Source: Hydractinia symbiolongicarpus (taxonomy: Eukaryota; Cnidaria; Hydrozoa; Anthoathecata; Hydractiniidae). From it: a stretch of DNA of 64,000 bases. A model generated the notes under the pieces. It was given only the letters and a program-made list of their open reading frames with translations, ran no database searches and had not been told where the DNA came from. The stretch spans positions 5,394,001 to 5,458,000 of the forward strand of contig NC_079882.1 of assembly GCF_029227915.1 (NCBI RefSeq). Reading direction: 5' to 3'. Shown here piece after piece: positions 60,581-64,000 of the stretch. Both the position numbers and the translations under genes were made by a program. Each line of letters starts with the position of its first letter. Position 1 is the stretch's first letter.

Positions 60581-62640
60581 CCCTATCTAGTTATCAAATT
60601 TTGCAACCTTTTTGGAAGAACACAAATAAGAACATTCAAAGGGCTAAGGTTGAAATTCGAGACTGAAATAGTGTAAAAACATCAGCATTATTTAAACTTT
60701 CTTAAGCCGTGGTCAAACGAGGTGCAACAAGTTCAAAAGACAAAGTTTCTTTACACTGAACGCACGTGGCTTTTAATTATTTTGCATAAGCATAAATTAT
60801 GTAAATACTGGACTTGAAATTGTGTACCTTATAAAAATACGTGTATCTCAAAATTTTGTCCCTGACTTCACAGGAGACAAAAGAAGAATAAAAAAAGTTA
60901 GTCAGCAAAATTAAGCGTAGTGAGCCGTTACAGATTATAATTTCATCTTTTATAAAAGGGGAAACGTGTCCGTAATTACTTTTTTTTTACGACGCGGGCA
61001 AATATTCAATCATGAGAATAATATACAAGCACACAATAAACCCGACCTATCATATGACGCAAAATGATGCTTACTAACACGATAGAAATGTTGCGAGTGT
61101 GGGTATGTCATGACGTATACTTCATTTACATGGGTACAAAAAAGAGACGGTAATTAATCGGTTGGGCTAGTATTTTCTATCGTTGAGCATTTTAAATGTC
61201 CAACCAGACCAATAATTTGATAATTTTGGTGTTATAGCTTATGACGTCATATACTAAATTGCAATCGCCTGTAGCTATGTTATTTCACGTGAATTGAGAG
61301 ATTAAGCTATTTCGACACATGACTATTAGGCACATAATTTTTTTACTTAACTTTTCTTACTCCCGTCACTCAACACAAAAGCTCCTTTTTAGCTGACCAG
61401 GAAGGTAAGGATTAACAACATACGAAGGTAGGGTGTGACTCACTTAAACTTGAAAAAACTGCTTCGTTAAGTTGTTTTTTTTTTTCGCCGGATGATTCAT
61501 TAACTTGTGATGTCTCTACTTTTTCATCCCACATAAAAATAGTGCAGGTCAGGACATACCTACACACTTACAGCATCTCTATCGTGACCGATTTTTTTTG
61601 GGAAACAACATTGCATCACATGACAGATCCGGACAGACGGAATTACGTTTACTTATTTACTTAGAGCAGTTACTGACCAATTATGTATAATTAAAAAATT
61701 AATTTCGCAATTCTTCTCTTTTTTCTCTACGCTCAAAAAACATAGAGAAAACCCACATATTTGCCACACGTAGTAAGAGAAATACAAAAACTGACAATCA
61801 GTGACAGAAAAGGCGATAAATACAGAATGACTTTTTTAATCCCCTTCCCCTTTGCACAATGTCAGAGAGTCAGACTTTTGTTTTTAAAAAACCTGAGTCA
61901 AACATTGTATGTGGCGGTGCGGGGGTAAAAGTATGTGAATAATTGGAATTTTGAAAAGTTTTTCAACACCTAGGCAAAGATTGTAGCTGTACATATTTTT
62001 TTGCCAAACAAAAGTGAGAAAAAGGCCTTCAAGTAACGAAAATTTTCTTCCATAGGGTTTTTAAAAGGGAAATAAAAAGCTTTAATAACGGTCATCCCTT
62101 AATAAAAGCAGAAGTCGAGTGTCTCTAGGAACGAGGTTCAGTTTGTCACTAACAAACTTTTTTCTTTATTTGAATATTTCAATCATCAACCATATATATT
62201 TAGAGATTTGTTAGGTCTCGAAAAAATATTTTTATTTATTTATATTTTGAGCGGCACATCAAAGCAAGCAATATAGGGTTAGCGCTCAGGAACTTCATTG
62301 CTAAAAATAATTTTACTTCACGTCGCGCTTCTTGTCGGACTGTTTGTTCTTGAAAATAACATAAACAGAACGGAATGAAGTTAGAACATTGCTTGATAGA
62401 ATTTCCCTAACTTTGAATGAAATTCTTCCGGATATGCAATGTATTGTCAATAATTACATGTTATTTATAACTCCCTCCTCCAGAGATGCTAATATTTTAA
62501 AATTGTCAAATGCTTAGTTGGTAAAACTAGCTGTAACTACCACCTTGCTTTTTTTTATACTGCGTGGTCAAAAAAAGCTAGTTTCTCTACCATGGAGAGT
62601 GAAATAAAATAAAATCTATCTAAGCTTACATATAAGTACA
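60580..62640. other. Gene-free stretch before the HEPN-Death gene
   Basis: No coding exon, RNA gene or recognisable transposon is supported. ATATAAGTACAG at about 62631-62642 is a possible acceptor for a leader exon or a spliced leader of the next gene. Confidence 0.35.
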
Positions 62641-62688
62641 GTAGAAGAGTTTAAAGCATTGTTGTGGCTTCGTGCTGAAGCAACCAAC

Positions 62689-63987
62689 ATGGCTTCCAAA
62701 CAGCCAGACTGGTTCGTAGCAGCAACTGACGAATATCTTCTCAGACTGTTTATTACAACCAAAAAACTCGGTTTAAAGTACGTCCTGCGGATTTTTAATC
62801 AACATTTTCCTAAACATCAAGACAAAGCATTACAAGGTAGACATCTTTATCAGCAAATGTCACATTATCAGGCAACTCTCAATAGAGTATTGCTTCCGTA
62901 CCAAAGAAATATTTTATTTGGATCTGCGAGTCAAGAAACTTGGTTAGATGATTTGGACTTGTCTTTGCTAATCAAAATTTTACAGCAGACGTCAGATCCA
63001 CAACTAAGAGAACTGAAGAAGCTACAAGAGTTTAGAAACTGGTTGGCTCATCAAGGCAGTAACAGTACTATACCTGAATCGTTATTCCTTCAAAAATTTT
63101 CAGTATTAAAGGCCAACTTGATTACTCTTGGCGCAACAAATGAAGAAGTTGAGTATTTTAAGACGGCAAATTTAGATTTTAACGATTCAAAAAAATTGGA
63201 AGCTATAAAAGATTTGATGCAACAGTTAAAAGACGAAGAAAAAGGTACATTTTTTGGATTAGCCTTTAAAGCTTAGAATAGCAAGGATAATGCGTCATTC
63301 CGAATGTTTCTTGTTGCAGCTTATTTTCAAAATTAATCAAACTTTATCAGGAAGCATTACGTATTAAAACTACCCCCCTGAGAAAATCTAGTTGGTTTCG
63401 GACAAAAGAGCTTCAATATTTATCTATGAATCTTTTTACCTTTTGGTAAAACCTTTATTGATTTCCCCGATACAAGTTTAGCTAATTATGTTGAATTATG
63501 ACATTGTAAGTTAGATGCTGAGAAACAATTGCTGATATGAATGATAATCAGGATAACTATAAATATTAATATTTAGGTAAATATGTTTACAATATCAAAT
63601 TAATTAGCGGAAAGAATATTTACATCACCCCATAATTTAATAAATTCTTAAAACACCAAATTATTTTTTTCATCATGCATTAATTAGCATAATAAAAATC
63701 TATATCCTCTATAGCAACTGTTGCTGACCTCGTGTTACAACCAGTACTGGACATTGTTGCTAAGGAGATACACGATGACTGGAAAGTTCTAGCTACATCA
63801 TTAAAAGTACGCCCCAATCTCATATTAGACTATGATAAATCGCTCTCCACCACAGAAGAGAAAATGAAACGTTGCTTTGAAGCTAAGTTTAACAATATCT
63901 CGTGGAAAGAACTGAAAAATCAGCTGATTAAAATAAACAGAGAGGATGTTGTGAAAATGTTATGTGCTTCTACTTATCTTACGACAG
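62689..63987 (+). CDS. DZIP3-type HEPN plus Death domain protein (5' part, runs off window)
   Basis: Exon 62689-63244 begins at an ATG in good context (CCAACATGG) and ends in phase 1 at a GTACAT donor. Exon 63715-63987 accepts phase 1 and ends in phase 1 at GTATGT. The first exon (residues 1-185) is helical and matches the DZIP3-like HEPN pattern. It has YQATLNRV, DLDLSLLIKILQQ and EFRNWLAHQ, and carries the R-x4-H motif of HEPN RNases (R116, H121). The second exon (about 186-276) is a Death domain: VAKEIHDDWKVLATSLKV, then WKELKNQLIKINREDVVKML. Such proteins are typical of expanded invertebrate innate immune and cell-death repertoires. Further exons, perhaps NACHT, TPR or other effector parts, lie beyond the window. 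Confidence 0.82.
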
Positions 63988-64000
63988 GTATGTTTTCAAA

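Noticed and set aside
1-64000. CRISPR arrays, bacterial operons, rRNA genes
   Set aside because: None seen. The tandem repeats here lack unique spacers of constant length, and the genome is clearly eukaryotic.

Overview
The window is AT-rich, intron-rich animal DNA using the standard genetic code. It carries an FGFR/VEGFR-type receptor tyrosine kinase, a HEPN-Death protein, tRNA-derived SINEs, a non-LTR retrotransposon and many short DNA transposons. This mix fits a cnidarian, most likely a hydrozoan. That placement is an inference from gene content, not from a marker gene. Almost all coding sequence is split into short exons, so I rebuilt genes by matching splice sites and reading phases.

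Region 1 (about 2.5-19.7 kb, minus strand) is one large gene of about 21 exons. It encodes a roughly 1,850-residue receptor tyrosine kinase. The order is signal peptide, six tandem NIDO (nidogen-type) domains, one fibronectin-III-like domain, a transmembrane helix, a complete tyrosine kinase domain and an acidic tyrosine-bearing tail. Each NIDO domain is built from two exons with the same phase pattern (1-0-1). The six copies fall into two types in the order A-B-A-B-B-A. I know of no textbook receptor kinase family with this ectodomain, and I regard it as the main discovery of the window. Its introns hold a decayed Tigger/pogo-like transposon, a SINE and other repeats.

Region 2 (about 19.7-48.9 kb) has no confidently identified conventional gene. 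It is full of dispersed and tandem repeats. It also holds a histidine-rich repeat ORF with its own TATA box (38.95 kb), a possible small secreted peptide gene (31.2-31.4 kb, minus) and several short candidate exons. Three sets of candidate leader exons all end in phase 2. That phase fits the acceptor directly before the first ATG of the next gene, suggesting alternative promoters and N-termini.

Region 3 (48.9-55.7 kb, plus strand) is a complete 19-exon gene for a 741-residue class V (NifS/MOCOS-like) PLP-dependent aminotransferase-fold enzyme with a basic N-terminus and a Ser/Gly-rich C-terminal extension.

Region 4 (56.5-60.3 kb) is a retroelement cluster. It holds a tRNA-related SINE, the 5' part of a CR1/Jockey-like LINE on the minus strand, and a 3' reverse transcriptase part of such a LINE on the plus strand. 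The layout matches twin-primed (5'-inverted) insertion.

Region 5 (62.7 kb to the window end, plus strand) is the first two coding exons of a gene joining a DZIP3-type HEPN domain to a Death domain. This is an innate-immunity or cell-death type architecture that runs off the window.
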